Source: an uncultured Oscillospiraceae bacterium
GTDB taxonomy: Bacteria; Bacillota; Clostridia; Oscillospirales; Ruminococcaceae
Length of the DNA: 64,000 nucleotides
NCBI GenBank assembly: GCA_934488695.1
Contig: CAKSSH010000001.1
Span: forward strand, 1 to 64,000
Reading direction: 5' to 3'
Shown: piece after piece, positions 43,289 through 54,037 of the stretch
Layout: the number at the start of each line of letters is the position of its first letter
Numbering within the stretch: the stretch's first letter is position 1
Notes under the pieces: model-generated
What the model was told of the DNA's origin: nothing
Seen by the model: the letters and a program-made list of their open reading frames with translations, nothing else
Databases searched by the model: none
Program-made: the position numbers and the translations under genes

Positions 43289-44466
43289 TTGAACAGAAAT
43301 GTACTTGTGCAAGGAAGGTTCACCGGGCGCCGCTTGACCAATGTTTAATTAGCAAGGGAGCAGTTAATCGGCTTCCGCAGCTGCTTGCGTCGTATCATCG
43401 GGTCTATATGGTTTGCGATGAAAACACATACCGCGTGCTTGGAAAAAAAGCGGAGGGCATTTTGAAAAGCGCCGGCATTTTTTCACATAAGCATATCCTG
43501 ACAGGAACAGTCCTGCCAAGCGCACATTATATCGGCGATGTGCTAATTCATTTAAATGATCCAAAAGCGGATTCCGATATTTTTTCCTATTCGCCGAAGC
43601 CTGATTTTATTTTGGCGGTTGGTTCGGGCGTCGTGAATGATATTTGCCGGCTTGTGTCTTATAGGCTGGGAATCCCGTATGGGGTGGCTGCGACGGCCCC
43701 ATCTATGGACGGGTATGCTTCGGCCGGCTCGCCAACGCTGTTTGACGGGACCAAAGCAACCATTAAGTGTACTACTCCTAAAATCATTGTTGGAGATCTG
43801 GACGTTCTTCGAGCGGCGCCGTATGATATGTTGCTGTCCGGTATCGGAGACATGTTCGGCAAGTATATCGGTATTTTGGACTGGGAGCTTGCGCGTGACT
43901 ACAACGGAGAATTTTTTTGCTCCAAAATTGCGAATGACGTGATAGAAGCAACCGATCTTTGCCTTAAAAACGGGTACAAGCTTGAGGGACGGGACGTCGC
44001 TTGTATCCAAAACATCATGAACGGTTTTATGGTGACCGGGCTCGGTATGGCTTTTATCGGAAATTCGCGGCCCGCTTCCGGCTCGGAGCATATTATTGCT
44101 CACGCTTGGGAGCTTGCCAGCGTTGAAGCGGGACAAAAGCCGAATTTGCACGGTCTGGAGGTCTGCGAAGGAACTCGACTGGTCGCGGAAATGTACCGAC
44201 TTTTGTATGTAGAAACACAAGATGATCATCTCAAAGCATTGATTGAAAAATATTTACCTTGTTTTGACGCCATCGAGAAGTTTTGCATTAAGATGAAAAT
44301 GCCGAATATTACGCTGGATCGACAGGAGATTCTGCAAGGGATTCATCGTGCGCTGACCTTGCGCGACCGTTATACCATTCTTTTTTATCTGCGTGATCGG
44401 GGGCTTTTTGAGCGCTACGCACAGGAGGCTGCCGACAGGCTTCTAAAAAAGCTTGGTGAAGCTTGA
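43285..44466 (+). CDS. araM: sn-Glycerol-1-phosphate dehydrogenase, AraM/EgsA family
   Basis: A 393-residue iron-containing-alcohol-dehydrogenase-fold enzyme. AraM of Bacillus reduces dihydroxyacetone phosphate to sn-glycerol 1-phosphate. Features: LAVGSGVVNDICRLVSYRLGIPY (nucleotide binding), ATAPSMDGYASAG, and metal ligands in GSEHIIAHAWE and HGLEVCEGT. It starts with GTG 43285 inside the stop region of the HAD gene (GAGGAGG upstream). Its place next to araD-like and HAD genes mirrors Bacillus araDLM. Confidence 0.87.
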   Translation: MIEQKCTCARKVHRAPLDQCLISKGAVNRLPQLLASYHRVYMVCDENTYRVLGKKAEGILKSAGIFSHKHILTGTVLPSAHYIGDVLIHLNDPKADSDIFSYSPKPDFILAVGSGVVNDICRLVSYRLGIPYGVAATAPSMDGYASAGSPTLFDGTKATIKCTTPKIIVGDLDVLRAAPYDMLLSGIGDMFGKYIGILDWELARDYNGEFFCSKIANDVIEATDLCLKNGYKLEGRDVACIQNIMNGFMVTGLGMAFIGNSRPASGSEHIIAHAWELASVEAGQKPNLHGLEVCEGTRLVAEMYRLLYVETQDDHLKALIEKYLPCFDAIEKFCIKMKMPNITLDRQEILQGIHRALTLRDRYTILFYLRDRGLFERYAQEAADRLLKKLGEA

Positions 44467-44555
44467 AGCAACAAAAAGGGTGTGCCGCAAAAGAGAAGAA
44501 AACTTTCGCAAAAAGAACAGGCGCCGATGAAACTATTTCACGGAGGCTAAAAGAT

Positions 44556-45245
44556 ATGCTGAAAACCATGAAAGAAAGTGTTTGCGCAGCAAATAAGGCA
44601 CTAAAACAGCTGGGACTTGTGATCTTAAATTTCGGCAATGTTTCCGAGATTGACCGAGAGAGAGGACTTGTGGTTATTAAGCCGTCAGGTATTCCTTATG
44701 ATGTTATGCGCTCTGAGGACATGGTGGTGGTAGACCTTGACGGAAATCTGGTCGATGGAACGAACAGGCCTTCCTCGGACACCGAAACGCACTTGGAATT
44801 GTATCGTGCATTTCCGAAAATCGGCGCAGTAGCGCATACGCACTCAAGGTGGGCAACCGTTTTTGCGCAGGCCGGTGAGTCGATTCCAATGCTCGGCACA
44901 ACACATGCCGATACCTTTTTAGGCCCCGTTCCGTGTACGCGTCCTCTACATACACAAGAAATTGCAAAAAGCTATGAAAAAAAGACCGGACAGGTAATTG
45001 TTGAAGCCTTCCCGGGTGATTGCTATAAAAAGGTGCCGGCTGCTTTGGTTTGCTCTCATGGGCCGTTTGTGTGGGGTGACAGGGGTACAGCTGCAGTTGA
45101 GACGGCCGCGGTGTTGGAGCAGGTGGCTATGATGGCATGGCATACGCTGCTGCTTAACAAAAACGCTGAGCTTCAGCAGGAGCTGGCAGAACGTCATTTT
45201 TTCAGAAAACACGGGGAGGATGCATATTACGGGCAGCAGGCCTGA
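44556..45245 (+). CDS. araD: L-ribulose-5-phosphate 4-epimerase
   Basis: AraD converts L-ribulose 5-phosphate to D-xylulose 5-phosphate. The 229-residue class II aldolase-fold protein has the zinc ligands His94 and His96 (HTHSRWA) and His168 (CSHGPF), and Asp75 in PSSDTETH, matching the E. coli residues by spacing. KPSGIPYD and LVDGTNRPSSDT are characteristic. ATG 44556 follows CGGAGG. No araA or araB lies in the window, so the substrate may enter from another sugar route. Confidence 0.93.
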   Translation: MLKTMKESVCAANKALKQLGLVILNFGNVSEIDRERGLVVIKPSGIPYDVMRSEDMVVVDLDGNLVDGTNRPSSDTETHLELYRAFPKIGAVAHTHSRWATVFAQAGESIPMLGTTHADTFLGPVPCTRPLHTQEIAKSYEKKTGQVIVEAFPGDCYKKVPAALVCSHGPFVWGDRGTAAVETAAVLEQVAMMAWHTLLLNKNAELQQELAERHFFRKHGEDAYYGQQA

Positions 45246-45258
45246 TTTCAACGAAAAA

Positions 45259-45310
45259 AGCCCCCTTTACGGCAGGATCGGCAATCTGCTGTAAAGGGAG
45301 CTTTGTTTTT
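45259..45310. terminator. Bidirectional terminator
   Basis: CCCTTTACGGCAG (45263-45275) pairs with CTGCTGTAAAGGG (45286-45298), with T-rich ends on both sides. It separates the araD-like operon from the convergent ligA-mtnN unit. Confidence 0.9.
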
Positions 45311-45311
45311 A

Positions 45312-46052
45312 TTATTCAAATAAAGCACATAGAATACCGCCGGTGTAGAGAGATGCAGCTGCGGCAAACCGGTCAGAAGAAATTTCGGCGTCGCTGTCCG
45401 CTCCATCCGAAACAACCCGTATGACCGCGCAGGGGACGGATGTTTCAAAGCAGACTTGTGCAACAGCTGCTCCTTCCATTTCAACGCAGAGTGCCTGCGG
45501 CAGATGACGGCAGATAAAATCTCGACGCTCTCCGCCACTGATAAACTGATCGCCGGATGCAATAGCGCCGATGTGTACCTGCGGAGTTTTTACATTGACG
45601 TCATGCCAAAAGGAAACCAACTCCGCCTTTTCTGCGGCGGTTTTTAAAAATCGATGACAAGCCGCGGAACACCGGCCCGACAGCTCCGGGTCGCAGGGGA
45701 GCTCGACCTTGTTGATAATCGGAATACGAAAAAGATCGTCGTCTGACAAATAAAAATCGTGCTGAACACACTGGTCGGCAACAACAATGTCACCGATTTT
45801 TACCTGAGGCTTGAGGGAGCCGGCAATGCCGCAAAACAAAATAGAAGAAACGCCAAAACGGTCAATAAGCAGCGTGCAAGTGACTGCGGCGGCCACCTTG
45901 CCGATACGAGAGACCACCGCGACCACCTCGGCATTGCCGAGGCGGCCTTGAATAAATTCCCGTCCTGCAATATGGGTCTTGTGCGCGTTTTGAATATATG
46001 CTTCCAGCACGCCGAATTCCTCCGGCATGGCACAGATGATTCCGTATAACAT
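45312..46052 (-). CDS. mtnN: 5'-Methylthioadenosine/S-adenosylhomocysteine nucleosidase
   Basis: MtnN cleaves adenine from methylthioadenosine and S-adenosylhomocysteine, recycling products of SAM use. The 246-residue phosphorylase-fold protein has IICAMPEEF at the start, FCGIAGSLKPQVKIGDIVVAD, GAIASGDQFI, and the catalytic VEMEGAAVAQVC and RVVSDGAD. It is last in ligA-comEA-like-mtnN. Confidence 0.95.
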   Translation of the reverse strand: MLYGIICAMPEEFGVLEAYIQNAHKTHIAGREFIQGRLGNAEVVAVVSRIGKVAAAVTCTLLIDRFGVSSILFCGIAGSLKPQVKIGDIVVADQCVQHDFYLSDDDLFRIPIINKVELPCDPELSGRCSAACHRFLKTAAEKAELVSFWHDVNVKTPQVHIGAIASGDQFISGGERRDFICRHLPQALCVEMEGAAVAQVCFETSVPCAVIRVVSDGADSDAEISSDRFAAAASLYTGGILCALFE

Positions 46053-46070
46053 AGGTTGCCTCCGATTGTA

Positions 46071-46571
46071 TCAAACACAAATGTCGTTCTTAATATTTTG
46101 ATAAATTTTTTCACCAATTCCGCTGACTTGACAGATTTCCCGGGGATTATGGAAGGGACCGTTTGCCTCGCGATAAGCAGCAATAGACAGCGCTTTGGAT
46201 TTCCCGATACCGTTGAGCTTGCACAGGGTGTCAATATCGGCAGTGTTGATATTGATTCTCCCGTTCTTATAGCCTGCCGTCATTTTTTCGGCGGTTTCGG
46301 AGATGGGACGGGCTTTGACAAAAACAGCATCTGATACCGGCCGGTATACTGCGTTGCAGTAGTATGCGCAAAAGCCGATACACATTAGGGTCAGAAGCAC
46401 CAGCACAAAAACAGTAAAATCCCTGGGCCGCGGCTCATCGTAAAACAGCTTTTCCGGCAATGCCTCATCGACGGCTGTGCTTTTTATGCCGGACTGTTTG
46501 GCGCCTTCGGGTTTTTCCTTCGGCTGCGCTTTTAAATATTGTTCAAAAGAAATTTTATCGGAAGGCTCCAC
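46071..46571 (-). CDS. Membrane-anchored helix-hairpin-helix protein, ComEA-like
   Basis: A 166-residue protein with a membrane helix in its middle (about 52-72) and a C-terminal pair of helix-hairpin-helix motifs (RININTADIDTLCKLNGIGKSKALSI and ICQVSGIGEKIYQNI), as in the DNA-binding end of ComEA. The N-terminal cytoplasmic part is longer than usual. It may bind DNA at the membrane for uptake, but ComEC is not in this window. It starts with GTG 46571, which overlaps the ligA end. Confidence 0.8.
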   Translation of the reverse strand: MEPSDKISFEQYLKAQPKEKPEGAKQSGIKSTAVDEALPEKLFYDEPRPRDFTVFVLVLLTLMCIGFCAYYCNAVYRPVSDAVFVKARPISETAEKMTAGYKNGRININTADIDTLCKLNGIGKSKALSIAAYREANGPFHNPREICQVSGIGEKIYQNIKNDICV

Positions 46572-46575
46572 AAGC

Positions 46576-48615
<2,040 letters not shown>

Positions 48616-48658
48616 TTACCACCGTTTTTTGAAAAAATGCGTGATTTGCGGTTTTTGG

Positions 48659-48687
48659 TTGATATTACGTCGTTTTTATGTTATAAT
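48659..48687 (+). promoter_or_regulatory. Promoter for the recJ-relA operon
   Basis: TTGATA (48659-48664) and TATAAT (48682-48687), spacer 17 bases. Confidence 0.8.
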
Positions 48688-48720
48688 ATAACAATTCATT
48701 GAAAAAGGGAGGCAAAAAGC

Positions 48721-50736
48721 TTGCGTTTTGCAAAGTGGCGGATCGGGGACAGTCGGCAGGCGCCGGAAATTGCACGGCAATACGGAGTCGGTTCGCTTGC
48801 GGCAAAGGCTGCGGCGGCGCGCAGTGCGGATATTTCGCCGGAAATGCTGTTTTCGACCGAGGACGGGATTTCGTCTCCTTTTGATTATTATGATATGGCT
48901 CGGGCCGTTGAGGCTATTGAGGCTGCGCTTGACGCACAGCAACGGATTGTTGTTTACGGGGATTATGATGTTGACGGGATTACTGCAACCGTTATTTTGT
49001 ACTCCTATTTACAGGCTCTTGGGGCCGATGTGGACTTTTATATTCCGAATCGTGAAACCGAGGGATATGGTTTGAATGCCCGGGCAATTGAAGAAATTGG
49101 ACGGCAGGGCTGTGCGCTTTTAATCACCGTGGATAATGGGATTGCAGCCGTTGAAGAAGTGGCGTTGGCGCAAAGTCTTGGCATGACGGTGGTGGTAACC
49201 GACCATCATCAACCCCCCGAGATTTTGCCGGACTGTATTGCTGTGGATCCGCACCGCCCTGATTGTTCCAGTCGTTTTAAGGAGCTGTGCGGTGCAGCGG
49301 TGGCCTTTAAATTGGTCGCTGCGCTGGAGGGCGGGGATTATGAAGGCGCCTTTGAGCAGTACGCCGAGCTGTTAGCGCTTGCAACGATTGCCGACGTAGT
49401 TCCGCTTGTCGGTGAAAATCGGACGCTGGTCCGGCTGGGTCTTTTGCGTATGCGGGAAACCGATAATCTTGGTTTACATGCCTTGATCGAAGCCTCACTT
49501 TCTCCGCAGGCAAAACTGGATTCCGTTTCGGTGGCTTACAGTTTGGTCCCGCGGCTTAATGCGGCCGGGCGAATGGGCAGTGCTCTGCGTGCGGTGGAGC
49601 TGCTTCTGTGTGAGGACGATACCCGTGCGCAAGAGCTGGCCGAAGAGCTGTGCCGGGCAAATGCAAGCCGGCGGGAAAGCGAAACGGCCGTTTTGGAGGA
49701 GATTGACAGGTTGTTTCTTGATCAGCCGCAGCTGTTTGACGATCGGGTGATTGTTTTATGTGCGGACGGTTGGCACCCCGGCGTTTTGGGGATTGTGGCT
49801 GCTAAAGTTGTGGAGCGCACCGGAAAACCGGCGCTTTTGCTGTCAAAAAACGGAGAGACAGCGTCCGGGTCGGGCCGCAGTGTGGAGGGTTTTCCTCTTT
49901 TAGAGGCGCTGCGCGCATGCAGCGCACAGTTGACGCGCTTCGGCGGTCACAGTTTGGCGGCGGGGCTCTGTTTGCAGGCAACGCAGGTGGACGCTTTTCG
50001 CCGGGCAATCAATGCTTATGCGCGGCAGCATTTTCCGTTCATGCCGGAGGCAATCGTTTCGGCTGATGCGGTGATTGAAGCACAGGAGGTCACGCTGGCA
50101 GCAGTGCGGGAATTGTCCGTTCTGGAGCCATTTGGCAGGCAAAATCCGGAGCCGGCTTTCGTTTTTCGTGAGATGATGCTCAAAGCGGTCAGCACTATTG
50201 GCGGCGGCAAGCACAGCCGACTTTCGGTTTCGGACGGCAATGCGGTCTTTACGGCGGTTTGTTTCGGAAAGACGGCGGAGGAGTTCGAGCCGTTTGTCGG
50301 AAACAAGGTTGATTTGCTGGTCCGGCTTAAAATAAACGTTTATCAGCAAACCGAATCGGTAACGGTTCAGGTGTTGTCTCTGCGTCCGTCGGGTTTGCGC
50401 GACGAGGTGTTTTTCAAGGAACGTCAGCTTGCCTCTTCGGCTGCGCAGGGCGAGGTGTTGACCGCTAAGTCGGCGGCTTATTTGTACCCGACGCGGGAAC
50501 AGGCGGCAGCGGTTTACCGCCTGCTGCGTCGACAGTCCGCAAAAACGGACGCCGACACCTTGTGGTGGCAGCTGGGCGGCAGTATCAACCGTGCAAAGCT
50601 CGGCGCTGTATTGGAGGCGTTTTGCCAATGCGGTCTTTTGCAGCGGCAAGGGAACGGGTTTTCAGTGTGCTCGGTCGGCGGTAAAACGGATTTGTTTCAG
50701 TGCGGTGTTTTATTACATATCAAACAAGCCATGTAA
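48721..50736 (+). CDS. recJ: Single-stranded-DNA-specific exonuclease RecJ
   Basis: RecJ degrades single-stranded DNA 5' to 3' in recombination and repair. The 671-residue protein has DYDVDG (81-86), the DHH motif in VVTDHHQPP (Asp161-His163), the DHHA1 RNA/DNA-binding part (GRSVEGFPLLEAL, GGHSLAAGL) and an OB domain. It has a C-terminal extension with a winged-helix-like appearance (WWQLGGSINRAKLGAVLEAF), as in other Firmicutes. It starts with TTG 48721 after GGGAGG. Confidence 0.94.
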   Translation: MRFAKWRIGDSRQAPEIARQYGVGSLAAKAAAARSADISPEMLFSTEDGISSPFDYYDMARAVEAIEAALDAQQRIVVYGDYDVDGITATVILYSYLQALGADVDFYIPNRETEGYGLNARAIEEIGRQGCALLITVDNGIAAVEEVALAQSLGMTVVVTDHHQPPEILPDCIAVDPHRPDCSSRFKELCGAAVAFKLVAALEGGDYEGAFEQYAELLALATIADVVPLVGENRTLVRLGLLRMRETDNLGLHALIEASLSPQAKLDSVSVAYSLVPRLNAAGRMGSALRAVELLLCEDDTRAQELAEELCRANASRRESETAVLEEIDRLFLDQPQLFDDRVIVLCADGWHPGVLGIVAAKVVERTGKPALLLSKNGETASGSGRSVEGFPLLEALRACSAQLTRFGGHSLAAGLCLQATQVDAFRRAINAYARQHFPFMPEAIVSADAVIEAQEVTLAAVRELSVLEPFGRQNPEPAFVFREMMLKAVSTIGGGKHSRLSVSDGNAVFTAVCFGKTAEEFEPFVGNKVDLLVRLKINVYQQTESVTVQVLSLRPSGLRDEVFFKERQLASSAAQGEVLTAKSAAYLYPTREQAAAVYRLLRRQSAKTDADTLWWQLGGSINRAKLGAVLEAFCQCGLLQRQGNGFSVCSVGGKTDLFQCGVLLHIKQAM

Positions 50737-50750
50737 AAGAGGTGAGACGG

Positions 50751-52931
50751 ATGGAGGAGCTGTACCAAACGCTTTTGGATGCGATTGATCGAAATGCCAA
50801 AAATTTAAACCGTGAGAAGATTCTTTCGGCTTACAGTTTTGCGCAAAAGGCGCATGACGGGCAGCTGCGCAAGTCCGGGCAGCCTTATATCATACACCCC
50901 ATCGAGGTCGCTAAAATTCTCATTGAAATGGGAATGGATACCGACACGGTGGTGGCGGCGCTTTTGCATGATGTGGTGGAGGATACACCGGTCACTTTGG
51001 ATCAGGTGCGCAGCTTGTTTGGAGAAGATGTTGCGGCGTTGGTGGACGGCCTCACCAAGCTGAGTCTTTTGCCATTAACAACACGGGAGGAGCAGCAGGC
51101 TGAAAATGTGCGCAAAATGCTGCTTGCCATGTCTCAGGATATCCGCGTTGTTATTATTAAGCTGGCTGACCGCCTGCATAATATGCGAACCATTGATTAT
51201 GTTGATGAACAGAAGCAGCGGGATAAGTCTCTGGAAACCATGGAGGTGTATGCACCGATTGCGCACCGCCTCGGAATCCGTGCGGTGAAAGAAGAGCTTG
51301 AGGATCTTTCTCTGCGTCATTTGGACCCTATTGGGTATCACCAAATTGAAGAAAAGCTGGTAGGTCAGAAAGAGGAACGGCAGGAGTTTTTAAATCGAAT
51401 CCAATGCCGAATTCGGGAACGGCTCGGAGATCAGTCCAATATTGTGATCGAGGGTCGTATTAAGAGTATTTACGGGATTTACCGCAAGGTCTTTATGCAG
51501 GGGAAGATCTTTGAGGAAATTTATGACATTTATGCGGTGCGGATTATTGTGGACAGTGTGTTTGATTGCTACAATATTTTAGGGATTATCCATGATATGT
51601 TCCGGCCGATCCCCAATCGATTCAAGGACTATATTTCAACTCCGAAGCCTAATATGTATCAATCTCTGCATACGACGGTTATTGATAAAGAGGGCGTTCC
51701 GTTTGAGGTGCAGATTCGCACATGGGATATGCATCATACCGCCGAGTACGGCATCGCTGCGCACTGGAAATATAAACAGGGCGTCAGCGGTAAGGATAAG
51801 CTGGAGGAACGGCTTACATGGGTGCGTCAGCTGCTGGAGGCACAGAAGGATGCAGACGATGTCGAGGAAATCGTCCGCAGCATTAAGTCGGATATTGCGC
51901 CGGAGGAGGTTTTTGTTTTTACGCCTAAAGGCGATGTTATCAGTCTGCCGTCCGGCTCTTGTATTATTGACTTTGCTTACGCGATCCACACGGCGGTCGG
52001 CAACCGGACGGTGGGTGCCAAGGTGGACGGAAAAATCGTCCCGCTCAATTATCCGGTCAAAACCGGAGAAATCGTAGAGGTTTTGACGACCAATGCGCCG
52101 GGGCACGGCCCCAGTCGGGATTGGATTGGCATGGCAAAGACCAGTGAGGCGAAGAATAAGATTCGCAGCTGGTTTAAAAAAGAGTATCGAGAAGAAAATA
52201 TTGAACAAGGGAGACTGGAGCTGGAGGGCGAGCTTCGACGCAACTTTATCAATCTCGAAGGAGAGGCGCGGGAGCAGTTTACACTGGAAATCGCACGTCG
52301 ACAGCACTACAACACGCTGGAGGATTTCTATGCTGCCATTGGATACGGCGGCGTGTCTCTTTCCAGAATCATGCCGCGCATCAAGGACGAGTATGCAAAG
52401 CAGGTCAAAGAAGAACAGCTTAAAAATCAGCCCCTTTCGGTGCAGGATGTTGTCAGTGACGTCAAGCAAAAAAGGGCGCATGGCAGTGTAATTGTCGAGG
52501 GAATAGACAGCTGTCTCGTGAAATTTGCCAAGTGCTGCAGCCCGCTTCCGGGCGACGATATCGTGGGCTTTATTACCCGCGGTTACGGCGTTTCGGTGCA
52601 CAAAAGCGATTGTGTCAATGCCCAAAACGGACAAAAGCAGGAGCCGGAGCGTTGGGTGCGGGCACATTGGGTGCATGCCGCGCAAAAAAGCAGTTATGAT
52701 GTGTCGCTGCATATTTGGGCCAATTCTCGGCCGAATTTGCTTTTGGATATCAGCACTCTGTTTGCTGCTATGCACATCTCTATTCACGGGATCAGTGCGA
52801 AAGAGACTACTGACGGGAGGACTTTTTTCAGGCTGTCTATCAGCATTGAAAGCACCGAACAGCTTAAAAATATTATAGAAAGGCTCGGTAAGGTACCGGG
52901 TGTAAACAGTGTGGAAAGGGCGAATAGCTGA
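50751..52931 (+). CDS. relA: Bifunctional (p)ppGpp synthetase/hydrolase
   Basis: The Rel enzyme makes and degrades the alarmone (p)ppGpp. The 726-residue protein has the hydrolase HD domain (HPIEVAKIL, LLHDVVEDT, IIKLADRLHNMRT), the synthetase domain (GRIKSIYGIYRK, DIYAVRIIV, YQSLHTTV, EVQIRT), a TGS domain (EVFVFTPKGDVISLPSGS), and a C-terminal ACT domain. All active-site motifs of the hydrolase are intact, so both activities are expected. ATG 50751 follows AGAGGTGAG. Confidence 0.97.
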   Translation: MEELYQTLLDAIDRNAKNLNREKILSAYSFAQKAHDGQLRKSGQPYIIHPIEVAKILIEMGMDTDTVVAALLHDVVEDTPVTLDQVRSLFGEDVAALVDGLTKLSLLPLTTREEQQAENVRKMLLAMSQDIRVVIIKLADRLHNMRTIDYVDEQKQRDKSLETMEVYAPIAHRLGIRAVKEELEDLSLRHLDPIGYHQIEEKLVGQKEERQEFLNRIQCRIRERLGDQSNIVIEGRIKSIYGIYRKVFMQGKIFEEIYDIYAVRIIVDSVFDCYNILGIIHDMFRPIPNRFKDYISTPKPNMYQSLHTTVIDKEGVPFEVQIRTWDMHHTAEYGIAAHWKYKQGVSGKDKLEERLTWVRQLLEAQKDADDVEEIVRSIKSDIAPEEVFVFTPKGDVISLPSGSCIIDFAYAIHTAVGNRTVGAKVDGKIVPLNYPVKTGEIVEVLTTNAPGHGPSRDWIGMAKTSEAKNKIRSWFKKEYREENIEQGRLELEGELRRNFINLEGEAREQFTLEIARRQHYNTLEDFYAAIGYGGVSLSRIMPRIKDEYAKQVKEEQLKNQPLSVQDVVSDVKQKRAHGSVIVEGIDSCLVKFAKCCSPLPGDDIVGFITRGYGVSVHKSDCVNAQNGQKQEPERWVRAHWVHAAQKSSYDVSLHIWANSRPNLLLDISTLFAAMHISIHGISAKETTDGRTFFRLSISIESTEQLKNIIERLGKVPGVNSVERANS

Positions 52932-53392
52932 TGATTGCTTTGGTACAGAGGAGCTTGGAGGCACAAGTGACAGTGGCAGAAAAATGTGTTGGGAAAATTG
53001 ACCGCGGTTTGGCGGTTTTTCTCGGTGTAGTGCAGGAGGATATGCGGGAGCATGCAGCGCTCTTGGCACGAAAAATTGCTGCGCTGCGCATTTTTGAGGA
53101 TGAAAACGGGAAGATGAATCGTTCTATTTTGGAAACCGGCGGTAAGGTATTGGCAATTTCAAATTTTACCTTGTGCGCCAATGCGAAAAAGGGAACGCGT
53201 CCGTCCTATGATCGGGCCATGCGGCCGCAGGGAGCCATGGAGTTGTACGATTTTTTCTGCGACGAGCTTTTAAAAAACGGCGTTTCAGCAGTTGAAAAGG
53301 GCGTGTTCGGCGCTTATATGCAGGTGAGTGTCTGCGGTGACGGACCGGTTTCTATTGTGCTGGATACCGAACAGCTTATGCCGAAATCGTAA
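52931..53392 (+). CDS. dtd: D-aminoacyl-tRNA deacylase
   Basis: Dtd removes D-amino acids wrongly attached to tRNA. The 153-residue protein matches the family length. It has VQRSLEAQVTV at the start, SNFTLCAN holding the conserved Thr, KKGTRPSY, and the cis Gly-Pro motif in GDGPVSIVLDT. Two usual residues differ (SQFTL reads SNFTL, NSGPVT reads GDGPVS), but the Gly-Pro is kept. Its start overlaps the relA stop (TGATG). Confidence 0.92.
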   Translation: MIALVQRSLEAQVTVAEKCVGKIDRGLAVFLGVVQEDMREHAALLARKIAALRIFEDENGKMNRSILETGGKVLAISNFTLCANAKKGTRPSYDRAMRPQGAMELYDFFCDELLKNGVSAVEKGVFGAYMQVSVCGDGPVSIVLDTEQLMPKS

Positions 53393-53404
53393 AGAGGAGC
53401 CGTT

Positions 53405-54028
53405 ATGGAAATTCAAACAATTATTACCGGGAAGCTTTGCAATAATACGTATCTTGTAATCAGTAAGCAGGGGAACGCCGTCATGATCGATCCCGGCGTC
53501 GGTACAGCCGAAATCCTGCGCGCGCTGCATCAAAGCGGGGCGCATCTTTCGTATATTTTATTGACGCATGGGCATTATGATCATACTGCGTCGGTTGCGG
53601 CGCTTATGGAGGAGACCGGGGCAAAAAGTGTTTTACACCGGCGGGATGCGCAGATGCTTTGTGATGATCACAAATGCATGTCGTATCTTTTTACCAAAAA
53701 ACCGGCGGTTTTTGAGCCGTCTCTGCTCTCGCAGGATGGGACAGAGATCATTTTGGATGAGCTGACCTTTACGTTTATCAGCACACCGGGGCACACGCGC
53801 GGAAGCTGTGTTATCCGTTGCGGCGATGTGCTGTTTACCGGGGATACGGTGCTGGAGGGCACCGTTGGCCGAACCGATTTTTATAGCGGCAGTGAGGAAC
53901 TGATGATACAGTCCGTTCGGCGTCTGTCGGCGATGGAGGGGGATTTTCGGCTTCTTTGCGGGCATGGCAGCCCGTCTACCCTGTCGCGTGAACGATGTGA
54001 AAATGCGTATTTTGTGCAATATGGATAG
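53405..54028 (+). CDS. Glyoxalase II-like metallo-beta-lactamase hydrolase
   Basis: A 207-residue hydrolase similar to Bacillus YqgX. It has the metal motif THGHYDH (about 54-60), STPGHTRGSC with the third His, FTGDTVLEGTVGRTDF (bridging Asp) and the final CGHG. The substrate is not certain; a glutathione-type or bacillithiol thioester is a guess. It begins 13 bases after dtd in the same operon. Confidence 0.88.
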   Translation: MEIQTIITGKLCNNTYLVISKQGNAVMIDPGVGTAEILRALHQSGAHLSYILLTHGHYDHTASVAALMEETGAKSVLHRRDAQMLCDDHKCMSYLFTKKPAVFEPSLLSQDGTEIILDELTFTFISTPGHTRGSCVIRCGDVLFTGDTVLEGTVGRTDFYSGSEELMIQSVRRLSAMEGDFRLLCGHGSPSTLSRERCENAYFVQYG

Positions 54029-54037
54029 GAAATTGCT

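Noticed and set aside
51636..53069. Open frame of 477 codons on the minus strand opposite relA and dtd
   Set aside because: No ribosome binding site, no recognisable domain, and the plus strand codes for the well-conserved Rel protein. It is an antisense shadow.
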